A DNA stretch of 64,000 nt, from assembly GCA_964636885.1 (NCBI GenBank), contig CAZWVA010000002.1, positions 37,467 to 101,466 on the forward strand. The letters are read 5' to 3'. The position numbers and the translations under genes are program-made. Below, one piece after another: positions 15,749-24,277 of this stretch. The DNA comes from CAZWVA01 sp964636885 (GTDB lineage: Bacteria > Desulfobacterota_D > UBA1144 > Nemesobacterales > CSP1-2). Numbering within the stretch: the stretch's first letter is position 1; each line of letters opens with the position of its first letter. Below the pieces are notes generated by a model. The model had not been told where the DNA came from. It ran no database searches and saw only the letters and a list, made by a program, of their open reading frames with translations.

Positions 15749-16714
15749 ATGCGAGAGCTGATTTCGGCCTTACGTTCCTCTCCCCGGTTGAATCAGAAGG
15801 GAAGGCTGAAAGAGCTATGGCGCTTACTTCCCCGCGTTTGTAAGGCTGACGGGAGCGACGTGGTTCTTGGCGACGATGCCGCTGCTATTAAGGACGGGGA
15901 TGGTTATCTGCTCCTTGCCGCCGAAGGCGTCTATCATCCACTTTTAAAATCGAACCCTTACCTTGCCGGCCGTACCTCGGTTCTCACAAACGTAAACGAT
16001 ATATACGCTATGGGTGGAAGGCCGATAGCGATTGTGGACGTGCTTTTTGCGTCTGATTCTGAAGAGTCGGGTGAGGTGCTTCGCGGGATTAGGGATAATT
16101 CATCCCGTTACGGGGTCCCGGTGGTCGGTGGGCACTTGACCGAGGAGGCTACCTCCTCTTCCCTTTCCGTCTTCATACTGGGTAGGGCTAGGAAACTGCT
16201 CTCCGGTTTTAATGCCGAGGCGGGGGATGATCTGGTTTTTATCTCCAACCTCAATGGAAGGTTCTATCCGGGGTTTAATTTCTGGGATTCCTCTAGTGGT
16301 CTCAGCGATGGGGATGTCCTAACCCATTTGGAACTCCTTCCCCAAATAGCCGAGGAGGGGCTCGCCGATGCGGCAAGGGACGTGAGCATGGCGGGACTTA
16401 TAGGCTCCACATTGATGCTCCTTGAGGGCTCTGGGAAGGGGGCTGAGATCCATATAGACAGGATTCCAGCACCCTTTGAGGTTCCCCTAAAGGAGTGGCT
16501 TCTTACGTTTCCAAGCTTTGGTTTCGTCTTATCCCTAAGACCGCAAAACACCCAAAGGGTTGAGGATAGGTTCAGACGATTGGGACTTGCATGCGAGAGG
16601 ATCGGTAAGGTGACCTCTGAGCCCCTCGTGTTGTTCATCAACGATAAGGGTGAAAGGGGCCTCTTTTGGGATCTTAGCTCGGAGCCTTTAATCGGGCTTG
16701 GAGAGGTTAGGTAA
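15749..16714 (+). CDS. AIR synthase-like ATP-dependent enzyme, Sll0787 family (NitF-like)
   Basis: The 321-residue protein belongs to the PurM/ThiL/SelD superfamily. VVLGDDAAAIKDGDGYLLLAAEGVYHPLL (residues about 38-66) carries the ATP/Mg aspartates, and NVNDIYAMGGRPIAIVDVLF follows, then GVPVVGGHLTEE near 132. LADAARDVSMAGLIGSTLMLLEGSGKGAEI near 208 is the second-domain signature. Together this fits the Sll0787 family rather than true PurM or ThiL. It should phosphorylate an amide, carboxylate or similar group, but the substrate is unknown. AGGAGA precedes the ATG. It follows the GNAT gene by 86 nt. Confidence 0.85.
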   Translation: MRELISALRSSPRLNQKGRLKELWRLLPRVCKADGSDVVLGDDAAAIKDGDGYLLLAAEGVYHPLLKSNPYLAGRTSVLTNVNDIYAMGGRPIAIVDVLFASDSEESGEVLRGIRDNSSRYGVPVVGGHLTEEATSSSLSVFILGRARKLLSGFNAEAGDDLVFISNLNGRFYPGFNFWDSSSGLSDGDVLTHLELLPQIAEEGLADAARDVSMAGLIGSTLMLLEGSGKGAEIHIDRIPAPFEVPLKEWLLTFPSFGFVLSLRPQNTQRVEDRFRRLGLACERIGKVTSEPLVLFINDKGERGLFWDLSSEPLIGLGEVR

Positions 16715-16750
16715 ATGCAATATATATATCTGCTTCGATCGGGTGGTTAA

Positions 16751-17338
16751 ATGGCTGAAGAAAAGAACCAAGTGGATAGGATCATCCTAAAACTGGGAGA
16801 GAAGATAAAAAGGCTTCGTATAGAAAAGGGCTGGTCCCTTCAGGATCTATCGAAAAAATCGGGTATCTCTGCAGCCGGGATCCATAAGATCGAGTCTAAC
16901 GGGATAATCCCTACCATAACCACCATGATGAAGATCGCCGATGCCTTGGGAAAAAGGGTTAGCTTCTTTATAGAGGAGGAGGGAGAAGAGGAGGATGCCG
17001 TTTTTGTTCCCGCGAAGGAGCGGGAGACGATCTTCACATTCAAGAAGGGGCTTGATCTTCAGGGTATCTCCGCAAAGAAATACGGGGATTTCATTATGAC
17101 GGCGGCTTATTCTATAGTTGATGTGGGGGCATCGAGTGGGAAAAAACCCATGGTGCATCGTGGGGAGGAATTGGTCTACTGTCTTCAGGGAAAGATGGAG
17201 TTCAAGGTGAAGGGCAAAACCTATGTCTTAAACCCTGGCGATAGCCTCCATTTTAGGACACACGTAGAGCATAGCTGGAGGAATATAGGCGATATTCAGG
17301 CAAAACTGATATGGGTGCTCGCCGTCCCTCCATCATAA
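16751..17338 (+). CDS. XRE-family regulator with a C-terminal cupin domain
   Basis: The 195-residue protein has an N-terminal helix-turn-helix (IKRLRIEKGWSLQDLSKKSGISAAGIHKIESNGIIPTITTMMKIADALG, residues about 16-65) and a C-terminal cupin (GEELVYCLQGKMEFKVKGKTYVLNPGDSLHFRTHVEHSWRNIG, residues about 137-180). Such proteins (PuuR/SutR-like) sense small metabolites, often amino acids or polyamines. Placed inside the cluster, it is the likely local regulator. It is separated from its neighbours by short gaps and is probably in the same transcript. Confidence 0.92.
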   Translation: MAEEKNQVDRIILKLGEKIKRLRIEKGWSLQDLSKKSGISAAGIHKIESNGIIPTITTMMKIADALGKRVSFFIEEEGEEEDAVFVPAKERETIFTFKKGLDLQGISAKKYGDFIMTAAYSIVDVGASSGKKPMVHRGEELVYCLQGKMEFKVKGKTYVLNPGDSLHFRTHVEHSWRNIGDIQAKLIWVLAVPPS

Positions 17339-17389
17339 GGGATTCGTGAATGTCTACTCGGCAACCGAGTGGTTACGGGGTTAAGTCAC

Positions 17390-18694
17390 ATGGTATCTAG
17401 AACAAAGGGAAAGGAAGTGGGTGGCTTAGAAAGGTACTTGGGTGAGCGAATCATAAGGGCTAATCGGCTTGCCATAGAAAGGATTCTTTCCGTTGAGCCT
17501 GTCCTTGTCGATGTGGATACCGCTCTTAACGTCATCCCAGGCATGACCCCAAATACGGTGCTTCACGCAGGCCCCCCAATAGAGTGGGAGAGGATGTGCG
17601 ATCCTATGAAAAGGGCCGTTAGGGGGGCTTTGATATTTGAGGGGCTAGCGGCCGACGAAGGGGAGGCTGAAAAACTGCTTCTCATGGATAAGGTTAAACT
17701 CTCTCCAAACCATCACCATGGTTCCGTAGGCCCAATGACTGGGGTCATTTCCCCTTCTATGCCCGTGGTTGTTACGAGGGACCCGACATTCGGCAGAACG
17801 GCCTACTCCACCTTTAATGAGGGCGGGGGAAAGGTCCTATGGTTTGGAGCCTTCGGAAAAGAAACCCTGGAGCGCCTCAGGTGGATACGGGATGTGTTTG
17901 GTCCCTTAATGAAGAAGGCGATTTCAAGAACCGGGGGGATCCCGATCTGGAATATACTGGCCCAGGGGATTCAGATGGGAGATGAGTGTCATAACCGTCA
18001 TGCGGCTTCTACGAACCTCTTCCTCAAGGGAATGGTAGAGCCCCTTTTTTCTTTGGATTCGTCGAAGGATGCCGTCCTTCAAGCCTATCGCTTTATAGCC
18101 GGAAACAGCCACTTTTTTCTTAACATCACAATGACGGCATGCAAACTCGCAATGGACGCCGCACGCTATATAGAGGACTCTACCGTTGTGACTGCCATGT
18201 CCCGAAACGGAACAGATTTCGGGATACGTGTTAGCGGTCTTGGGGATAGCTGGTTTATAGCCCCTTCTCCCTATCTCCTTGATGCCCTCTATAACCCGGG
18301 ATACGGTCCCGACGACGGTGCGCCCGATATAGGGGATAGCTCTATTATCGAGACCATGGGGCTCGGCGGGTTTGCCATCGCCTCTGCCCCTGCCATGGCC
18401 TCATTTGCCGGAGGGGGTTTCCAGGAGGCCGTGGGTATCACGAAGCGGATGGAGCTAATAACCATCGCTAAGAATCCTAAGTTCGGAATTCCCGTTCTGG
18501 ACTTTGAAGGAACCCCATTGGGGATCGATGTGCGCAGGGTCGTTGAAACGGGGATCCTCCCAAGTATAAACAGCGCTGTGATTCATAAGAGCTCGGGGGC
18601 TGGACAGATTGGAGCCGGGATTGTGAGGGCTCCCTATGAGTGCTTTAAAAAGGCCATCATGGCCTTTGGTAAGAGGTATAAGCTGGTGGCTTAA
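17390..18694 (+). CDS. DUF1116 protein, AllG/YlbE-like oxamate carbamoyltransferase subunit
   Basis: The protein (434 residues from ATG 17390; GTG 17369 is an alternative but has no ribosome-binding site) matches DUF1116. Typical stretches are IPGMTPNTVLHAGPPIEWERMCDPMKRAVRGALIFEGLA, SPNHHHGSVGPMTGVISPSMPV and GDECHNRHAASTNLFLKG. In E. coli, YlbE (AllG) works with FdrA (AllF) and YlbF (AllH) as the oxamate transcarbamylase of allantoin catabolism. Here FdrA follows directly and carbamate kinase after it, supporting a carbamoyl-transfer role. DUF2877 (AllH) lies 7 kb further on. Substrate identity is inferred. Confidence 0.88.
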   Translation: MVSRTKGKEVGGLERYLGERIIRANRLAIERILSVEPVLVDVDTALNVIPGMTPNTVLHAGPPIEWERMCDPMKRAVRGALIFEGLAADEGEAEKLLLMDKVKLSPNHHHGSVGPMTGVISPSMPVVVTRDPTFGRTAYSTFNEGGGKVLWFGAFGKETLERLRWIRDVFGPLMKKAISRTGGIPIWNILAQGIQMGDECHNRHAASTNLFLKGMVEPLFSLDSSKDAVLQAYRFIAGNSHFFLNITMTACKLAMDAARYIEDSTVVTAMSRNGTDFGIRVSGLGDSWFIAPSPYLLDALYNPGYGPDDGAPDIGDSSIIETMGLGGFAIASAPAMASFAGGGFQEAVGITKRMELITIAKNPKFGIPVLDFEGTPLGIDVRRVVETGILPSINSAVIHKSSGAGQIGAGIVRAPYECFKKAIMAFGKRYKLVA

Positions 18695-18725
18695 TGCCAC
18701 TTCGGACATTAGAAGGGGAAGGGAA

Positions 18726-20315
18726 TTGCCAGTAATAAGCACAGTCAAGAAGAACCACTACCAGGATTCCATGAAGCTCATGCAGATAAGCCAGAGGCTT
18801 AGTGCGCTTCCCGGTATAAGAAAGGCCTCGGCCATCATGGCGACAGAGGCCAATCTAAGGATGCTTAAGGAATCCGGATTAATCGGCGAACCCCCGGACT
18901 CGGTGAGCGCAAACGATCTCATAGTGGCCATTGAGGCTGAATCCGAGAGCGCCGCAAGGGGGGCGATTGAGAGGCTGGACTCCCTCCTTACCCCTCCACG
19001 GACCGAGGTTATTGGAAAAGCGGAATATAGGAGCCTTGATTCAGCTCATTCGGCTCTTCCTCAGGCAAACCTCTTGGTGGTTTCCCTTCCCGGTCAGTAC
19101 GCGAAGATCGAGGTGGCAAAGGCGATTGAGAGAGGACTCCATACGTTTCTCTTCAGCGATAACCTGACTGTGGAGGAGGAGATAGAACTAAAGGAAAGGG
19201 CAAGGGAAAGAGGGCTTCTCGTCATGGGGCCTGGGTGCGGCACCGCGATAATAAACGGAGTAGGGCTTGGGTTTGCAAACGTTGTGAGAAGGGGACCGAT
19301 CGGGGTTATTGCGGCTGCTGGAACCGGGATGCAGGAGGTTACAACCCTAATCCACAATATGGGCTCAGGGATCTCCCATGCGATTGGACTCGGTGGGAGA
19401 GACCTATCGGAAAGGGTAGGCGGCATTATGGCGATGGAGGCGATAAGGATGCTCGAGAGGGATGAGAGCACCGAGGTTCTCCTTCTAGTTTCTAAGCCGC
19501 CTTCAGAAAGGATAGCGAAGACGGTGATTGACCTCATTCGTGATTATGGAAAACCCGCCGTCATCTGCTTTCTCGGAGAGGGGATTCGGAGGAAAGAGGA
19601 GGGCTCAAGGATCCGTTTTTCATCCACCCTCGAGGGGGCGGCTCTTGAGGCCTTAAAATTCATAAGGGACTCTATAGGGATTCCCGATAAAAGGGGTCTT
19701 CTGGACTCCCGCTTGAGAAGGAGGGCCGAGGGGTTTATTAAATCCCTGGATCCAAAACAGCGTTACCTTCGTGGGTTGTTCTCCGGGGGTACCCTCTGCT
19801 ACGAGGCCCAGCAGGTGCTTACCCCGATCTTGGGAAGGGTTTATTCAAACGCCCCCCTTCATAGAGAAAACAAGCTGGATGATTCAAATCGGAGTAAGGG
19901 TCATACGTGTATTGACCTTGGTGAGGAAGAATTCACCGTGGGGCGTCCTCATCCTATGATGGATTCCACTCTAAGGAGCGAGAGACTCCTGAGGGAGGCG
20001 TCTTATCCGGGCACGGCCGTAATACTCTTTGACGTGGTTCTCGGATACGTGGCGAGTCCAGACCCAGCCGGTGACCTCCTCCCTGCGATTAAGGAAGCAA
20101 AAAGGATAGCGAGGAGTAAGGGACGTACCCTGGCTTTTGTGGCCCACGTCTGCGGGACGGAAGGGGACCCCCAGGGCTTAAGATCGCAAGAAGAGAAACT
20201 TAGAAAGGCGGGGGTTTTGGTTTTTCCCACAAACGCCCTAGCCTCTAGGGTCGCAGGTTGGATTACGACAAGGGGTAAAAAGGGACTGGAGACCTTAAGG
20301 CAGGGCATACAATAG
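18726..20315 (+). CDS. fdrA: FdrA-family protein, AllF-like oxamate carbamoyltransferase subunit
   Basis: The protein is homologous to succinyl-CoA synthetase alpha/beta-like FdrA. The CoA-ligase-like nucleotide core is seen as VMGPGCGTAIINGVGLGFAN, GVIAAAGTGMQEVTTLIHNMG and HAIGLGGRDLSERVGG around residues 170-240, and GLFSGGTLCYEAQQVL and DLGEEEFTVGRPHPMMD follow. I place the start at TTG 18726, which has AGAAGGGGAAGGG just upstream; the longer frame begins inside the DUF1116 gene. About 529 residues. With DUF1116 and DUF2877 it should form the transcarbamylase that phosphorolyses a ureido compound. Confidence 0.87.
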   Translation: MPVISTVKKNHYQDSMKLMQISQRLSALPGIRKASAIMATEANLRMLKESGLIGEPPDSVSANDLIVAIEAESESAARGAIERLDSLLTPPRTEVIGKAEYRSLDSAHSALPQANLLVVSLPGQYAKIEVAKAIERGLHTFLFSDNLTVEEEIELKERARERGLLVMGPGCGTAIINGVGLGFANVVRRGPIGVIAAAGTGMQEVTTLIHNMGSGISHAIGLGGRDLSERVGGIMAMEAIRMLERDESTEVLLLVSKPPSERIAKTVIDLIRDYGKPAVICFLGEGIRRKEEGSRIRFSSTLEGAALEALKFIRDSIGIPDKRGLLDSRLRRRAEGFIKSLDPKQRYLRGLFSGGTLCYEAQQVLTPILGRVYSNAPLHRENKLDDSNRSKGHTCIDLGEEEFTVGRPHPMMDSTLRSERLLREASYPGTAVILFDVVLGYVASPDPAGDLLPAIKEAKRIARSKGRTLAFVAHVCGTEGDPQGLRSQEEKLRKAGVLVFPTNALASRVAGWITTRGKKGLETLRQGIQ

Positions 20316-20334
20316 GGGTTAATGGAGAAATCGG

Positions 20335-21273
20335 ATGAAGGTGGCCGTGGTAGCGTTTGGTGGAAATGCCCTCATGGATTTTAGCGGCAAGAGCAGTTAC
20401 GCCGAACAGGTGATGAAGGCCGAAAAGATGTGTAAAGAGATATTGAGTCTATTTGAACTCGGCTATGCCGTCATAATCACTCACGGAAACGGTCCACAGG
20501 TCGGCAATCTCCTCATGCAACAGGAGTGTTTAGCTGGTTCCATTCCGCCTATGCCACTCGATGTCTGTGATGCGATGACACAGGGACAGATGGGTTATAT
20601 GATAGAGCAGACGCTGAGAAACGCATTTACTAAGAATAGCATGAAGAAACCAGTCGTCTCTATCGTTACACAGGTGGTTGTTTCTGAGAACGACCCTGCC
20701 TTTAGGAATCCCACGAAGTTTATCGGCCCGTTCTTTAGTAAGGAGGAAAGCGAGTCGCTTAGGAGGGAAAGGGGATGGCAGATGAAGGAGGATTCTGGAA
20801 GGGGTTGGAGGCGCGTTGTGCCGTCCCCAAGGCCGGTTGATATAGTTGAAAGAGACGAGATTGAGGAGATGGTAAAGAGGGATTTTGTCGTAATAGCATG
20901 CGGGGGCGGAGGGATCCCGGTTCTTCAAGATAAGAAGGGAAGGCTTAAAGGTGTTGCCGCCGTAATCGATAAGGACTTTGCGGCCGAAAGGCTTGCAAGC
21001 CTTATAGGCGCGGAGATGCTCCTCTTAATCACATCTGTAAGTCAGGTATCCATCTTCTACGGGACCCCAAAGCAGAGGAGCATAGAGAAGATGACGCTTA
21101 AGGAAGCCGAGAGGTATAGGGACGAAGGGCACTTTCCGCCTGGGAGTATGGGGCCCAAGATCGAAGCCGCTATTAAGTTTCTCCATTCGGGCGGCAAGAG
21201 AACGATCATAACCTCCTTAGAAAACATAAAAGCGGCGATAAGGGGGGAGGGTGGGACGGAGATAGTGCCATGA
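20335..21273 (+). CDS. arcC: Carbamate kinase
   Basis: The 312-residue amino-acid-kinase-fold protein carries the carbamate kinase signatures AFGGNALMDFSGKSSYAEQ at the N-terminus, ITHGNGPQVGNLLMQQE near residue 48, VIACGGGGIPVLQDKKGRLKGVAAVIDKDFAAERLASLIGAE near 187, and PPGSMGPKIEAAIKFL near 265. It converts carbamoyl phosphate and ADP to ATP, CO2 and ammonia. Directly following DUF1116-FdrA, it is the expected energy-conserving last step, as AllK/ArcC is in the allantoin pathway. Its stop overlaps a small ORF (ATGA). Confidence 0.96.
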   Translation: MKVAVVAFGGNALMDFSGKSSYAEQVMKAEKMCKEILSLFELGYAVIITHGNGPQVGNLLMQQECLAGSIPPMPLDVCDAMTQGQMGYMIEQTLRNAFTKNSMKKPVVSIVTQVVVSENDPAFRNPTKFIGPFFSKEESESLRRERGWQMKEDSGRGWRRVVPSPRPVDIVERDEIEEMVKRDFVVIACGGGGIPVLQDKKGRLKGVAAVIDKDFAAERLASLIGAEMLLLITSVSQVSIFYGTPKQRSIEKMTLKEAERYRDEGHFPPGSMGPKIEAAIKFLHSGGKRTIITSLENIKAAIRGEGGTEIVP

Positions 21274-21440
21274 TTAAAATGCGCGTAGAAAAGAGACAGG
21301 TGTTTGTTTCCGGTGCTTCGTGCTTAGGTATTAAGCATGAGTCATATGGGATTTCAAAAAAAATCGCTCTTTTTTATGTCTTAGGAGGGTCTTTGGATTG
21401 GTATGTTCTTTGCAAACGGGATATGAGGGAAGCGAAATGA
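21270..21440 (+). CDS. Possible 56-residue protein coupled to arcC
   Basis: An ATG at 21270 overlaps the arcC stop (ATGA) and opens a 56-codon frame (MIKMRVEKRQVFVSGASCLG ... YVLGGSLDWYVLCKRDMREAK) ending at 21440. It fills most of the otherwise empty 280-nt gap before the amidohydrolase gene. Coupling and basic/hydrophobic composition make it plausible, but the A/T-rich middle and lack of a recognised family leave it uncertain. Confidence 0.35.
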   Translation: MIKMRVEKRQVFVSGASCLGIKHESYGISKKIALFYVLGGSLDWYVLCKRDMREAK

Positions 21441-21552
21441 AGGAATCGAAAGGCGGTGATTTAATAGATTGCTCTTTATTTGTTTTTATATTAAGATGGA
21501 GGATGCTAAAGCCCGGATTAAGAAATCCCATATAAAAGGAGGTGAAAGAGAG

Positions 21553-22398
21553 ATGAAGATAAATAGAAAGGTGTTTGATGCCCATAGCCATATAGGCGAA
21601 CTCCCCGCATACAGGTTCTATGACCTCAAGGAACCCGTAAAGCCGACGGTGATTGAGTATCCATCTTCAAAGGAATATCTGAAGCACATGGATGAATACG
21701 GTGTGGACAGGGCGATGGTCATATCCAATTACGGGGTTCCCGATTCGGGACAGCCGTTTACCCTAAACCCACTTGTAATCGATAGCGTCCACAAGGCGGA
21801 CAGACTCGTTGGCGCCATCTGGGTTTCTGGTATGGCAAAGGATAAAGAGCGAACGGAGGAGGCGCTAAGGCACGTAAAGGAAAAGGGGATAGTGGCATTA
21901 AAGGCTACGTGTCTCCTTGGAGGGACCTATAAGCCCAGCGAGTGGGACGAGACGACAAGGGGGATATGGGAGGGCATAGTGAAGGCGGCTGAGGAGAATA
22001 ACCTCGTTCTACATATTCACACAAGCCCAGGAGGCGGTTCCGATGTGGGAAACGCATTCGAGTTTGTGAAGGAATATGGAAAACGGATTAAGATCCATAT
22101 AGTTCATATGGGAGGGGGTGTTAGTGGTCATATAAGGCTCGTTCCCAGGTTCATAGAACTCATTCAAGACGGTTATCAGGTCTATACGGATACCACATGG
22201 GCTATCGGTTTTGGTTCTAGATGGTTGCTCTATGAGATTGAACGTACTGGTATAGGCACGGATAACGTGCTCTTTGCCTCTGATACGCCCTGGGGGGATT
22301 TTCCGTCTGAGTACTGGAAGGTTGAGGGGGCAAAGATCTCGGAGGAGTTAAAGAACAAGATCTTCTGGGAAAACGCCCAGAGGCTTTATTCCAGATAG
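21553..22398 (+). CDS. Amidohydrolase (amidohydrolase_2 family, TIM barrel)
   Basis: AAAAGGAGGTGAAAGAG fixes the start at ATG 21553 (281 residues), not the longer upstream frame. Metal-ligand positions of the family are visible: FDAHSHIGE near residue 6 (HxH), LHIHTSPGGG near 155, IHIVHMGGG near 182 and LFASDTPWGDF near 241. Such enzymes hydrolyse amide, ureide or ring bonds or decarboxylate acids. Lying between carbamate kinase and the Sll0783-like gene, it may supply or consume the cluster's ureido substrate, perhaps standing in for the missing nitrilase. That last step is inference. Confidence 0.88.
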   Translation: MKINRKVFDAHSHIGELPAYRFYDLKEPVKPTVIEYPSSKEYLKHMDEYGVDRAMVISNYGVPDSGQPFTLNPLVIDSVHKADRLVGAIWVSGMAKDKERTEEALRHVKEKGIVALKATCLLGGTYKPSEWDETTRGIWEGIVKAAEENNLVLHIHTSPGGGSDVGNAFEFVKEYGKRIKIHIVHMGGGVSGHIRLVPRFIELIQDGYQVYTDTTWAIGFGSRWLLYEIERTGIGTDNVLFASDTPWGDFPSEYWKVEGAKISEELKNKIFWENAQRLYSR

Positions 22399-22425
22399 AA
22401 ATCCAAAGAAAGGAGGTAATAAAAG

Positions 22426-22917
22426 ATGGCGGTAGATAGGGTAAAAGGAGAGAGACCACAGAAGGGAAAGGCGATTGTCAATTATGAGGAGAAGTTATTT
22501 CCCGATTATAAAGCGAATCCGGGAGAAAAGGCTCTATTCCTCGTCCACACGGTCCCGTATGAGGGCTCTGTGGCAGGTATAAATATGCTTACGGCTATAA
22601 GGTGTAAGAGGAAGGGCTATGATACGAGCGTTCTTTTCTACGGCCCAGCCTCGGCCATACCTGTATACAGGGGCTGGCCCAATATAGGAGACGACGCATA
22701 TGGCGCCGGGATACAGCTCTACCCCAATCTCGTTGAGAGGATGCTAAAGGAGGGAATAAAGGTCTATGCATGTCGCTTTTCAGCTGCCTGCCTTATAGGT
22801 GTGAGGGAAGAAGACATGCTGGAGGGTGTGACACCAATACATCCTACTGATATTCTAGATATAGTGATCGAACACCATAGGGCCGGTGCAATGATATTTA
22901 GTACGTGGACTGTGTAG
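22426..22917 (+). CDS. MSMEG_0572/Sll0783-family nitrogen starvation response protein (NitB-like)
   Basis: The 163-residue protein matches the Sll0783/MSMEG_0572 family. Recognisable segments are KAIVNYEEKLFPDYKANPGEKALFLVHTVPYEGS near residue 15, GINMLTAIRCKRKGYDTSVLFYGPAS and IGDDAYGAGIQLYPNLVERMLKEGIKVYACRFSAACLIG, suggesting a DsrE-like fold with conserved Cys. AAGGAGGTAATAAAAG precedes the ATG. In Synechocystis Sll0783 is induced on nitrogen starvation; its chemistry is not known to me. It marks this cluster as related to the Nit1C genes. Confidence 0.88.
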   Translation: MAVDRVKGERPQKGKAIVNYEEKLFPDYKANPGEKALFLVHTVPYEGSVAGINMLTAIRCKRKGYDTSVLFYGPASAIPVYRGWPNIGDDAYGAGIQLYPNLVERMLKEGIKVYACRFSAACLIGVREEDMLEGVTPIHPTDILDIVIEHHRAGAMIFSTWTV

Positions 22918-23071
22918 TACTTAAGGATTAGTTTAGATTAACTCCCTGTGGTCTAAAGAAACGGACCGCTTGGTTTAGAGCTGTCACTGGGATTTCGGAT
23001 GTACCGATTGCGGTCTTGCGATTGTGGGTTTTGACCGGATCTTGGGGATCCGAGATCAGAAGGAGGGGATT

Positions 23072-24202
23072 ATGGATTCAAGGACCCTAAAAGTAGAGTT
23101 ACAGAGTTATGGGCTTAGGATTCCCGATACGAGGGGCATAAGGAGGGGTGGAGCAGGACCTACGGGTGGGATCCATATCAAGATCCTTCCCGACAGTGAG
23201 GGGAACGTGCCTGTTGTAGGCGATTTCGTTGATTCCTCTCCGTATTATCTGGACCGGATAAACGGTGAATACTGGGTTTTTAAAAACGACGTTGCCGTAG
23301 CTCAGGTAGAGCTCATGGGGGTGGCGAGGTTCTACGACTATAAGACCTCATCCGGGATACCGATGCAAAGGGTCGGACTCCTCCACTGCCCGACTACATT
23401 TGCCACAACGCTCCTTCAAACCTGCGATTTCTGGGAGGACGAGAGGCGTTGCAAGTTTTGCGGGATCGAACTCACGCTTAAGGATAGGAGTACAGTAGGA
23501 TTTAAGAACGCAAAGAGCCTGGTTGAGACCATACTCTGTGCAAAGGAACTAGATGGGATTACGAATATAGTTTTTACCTCCGGGGTTGCCAAGGACGAGG
23601 AAAAGGCACTCTCAAAATACGCCGAGATATGTTCGGAGGTGAAGAGATCGACCGATCTACCGATACAGCTTCAGATAATTCCACCCGGGGACCTATCATG
23701 GCTTAAGAGGCTGAGGGATGCCGGTGTAGATGCCCTCGGTGTTCACATCGAAACCTTCGATCCAGACGTGTTTGAAAAGATAACCCCTGGAAAGGCGAGG
23801 ATCGGGTTTAATAGGTACGTTGAGACGTGGAAGGAGGCCGTGAACGTCTTTGGGAGGTGGCAGGTTAGTACATACGTGCTTGTTGGACTCGGGGAGAGAC
23901 TAGAGACGATAATAGAGGGAACGGCCCTCTGCGCCGACATAGGGGTTTATCCGTTCATCGTTCCGTTTCGACCGATTGCGGGAACGCCTATGGAGAATGT
24001 AAGGCCACCCGATCCCAAGGTGATGGAGTATGTCTATACAGAGGCCGCAAAGGTGCTTTCAAGGTATGATGGGGGCTCAAAGAGCAGTAAGGCGGGGTGT
24101 GTAAGCTGTGGTGAGTGCTCTGCGCTCCCCGATTTTGAAAGGGCTTTAAATCCCGGTGGGGTGGGATTTAAAAGGTTTGTAAAACCGACTAACGTGATCT
24201 GA
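23072..24202 (+). CDS. Radical SAM protein, MSMEG_0568/Sll0785 family (NitD-like)
   Basis: AGAAGGAGGGGATT fixes the start at ATG 23072 (376 residues). The cluster-binding region is non-standard: C118-x8-C127-x2-C130 (TCDFWEDERRCKFCGI), instead of CxxxCxxC. LQIIPPGDLSWLKRLRDAGVDALGVHIETFDPDVF follows as a radical SAM barrel strand set. The C-terminus holds CVSCGEC, a possible second cluster. This matches the MSMEG_0568 family that occurs in eight-gene operons with GNAT, AIR-synthase-like and nitrilase genes. The reaction is unknown. Next upstream is the Sll0783-like gene. Confidence 0.88.
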   Translation: MDSRTLKVELQSYGLRIPDTRGIRRGGAGPTGGIHIKILPDSEGNVPVVGDFVDSSPYYLDRINGEYWVFKNDVAVAQVELMGVARFYDYKTSSGIPMQRVGLLHCPTTFATTLLQTCDFWEDERRCKFCGIELTLKDRSTVGFKNAKSLVETILCAKELDGITNIVFTSGVAKDEEKALSKYAEICSEVKRSTDLPIQLQIIPPGDLSWLKRLRDAGVDALGVHIETFDPDVFEKITPGKARIGFNRYVETWKEAVNVFGRWQVSTYVLVGLGERLETIIEGTALCADIGVYPFIVPFRPIAGTPMENVRPPDPKVMEYVYTEAAKVLSRYDGGSKSSKAGCVSCGECSALPDFERALNPGGVGFKRFVKPTNVI

Positions 24203-24277
24203 TCTTTTTGGATTTGTATAAATGACTCCCTTCTTCCTCTCGTGGAAGTCGGAGGAGGTCTAAGAGGTGATGGTAAG

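Noticed and set aside
19094..19537. Minus-strand ORF (147 codons) inside fdrA
   Set aside because: Shadow frame of a conserved gene; low-complexity serine and isoleucine composition typical of antisense frames here.
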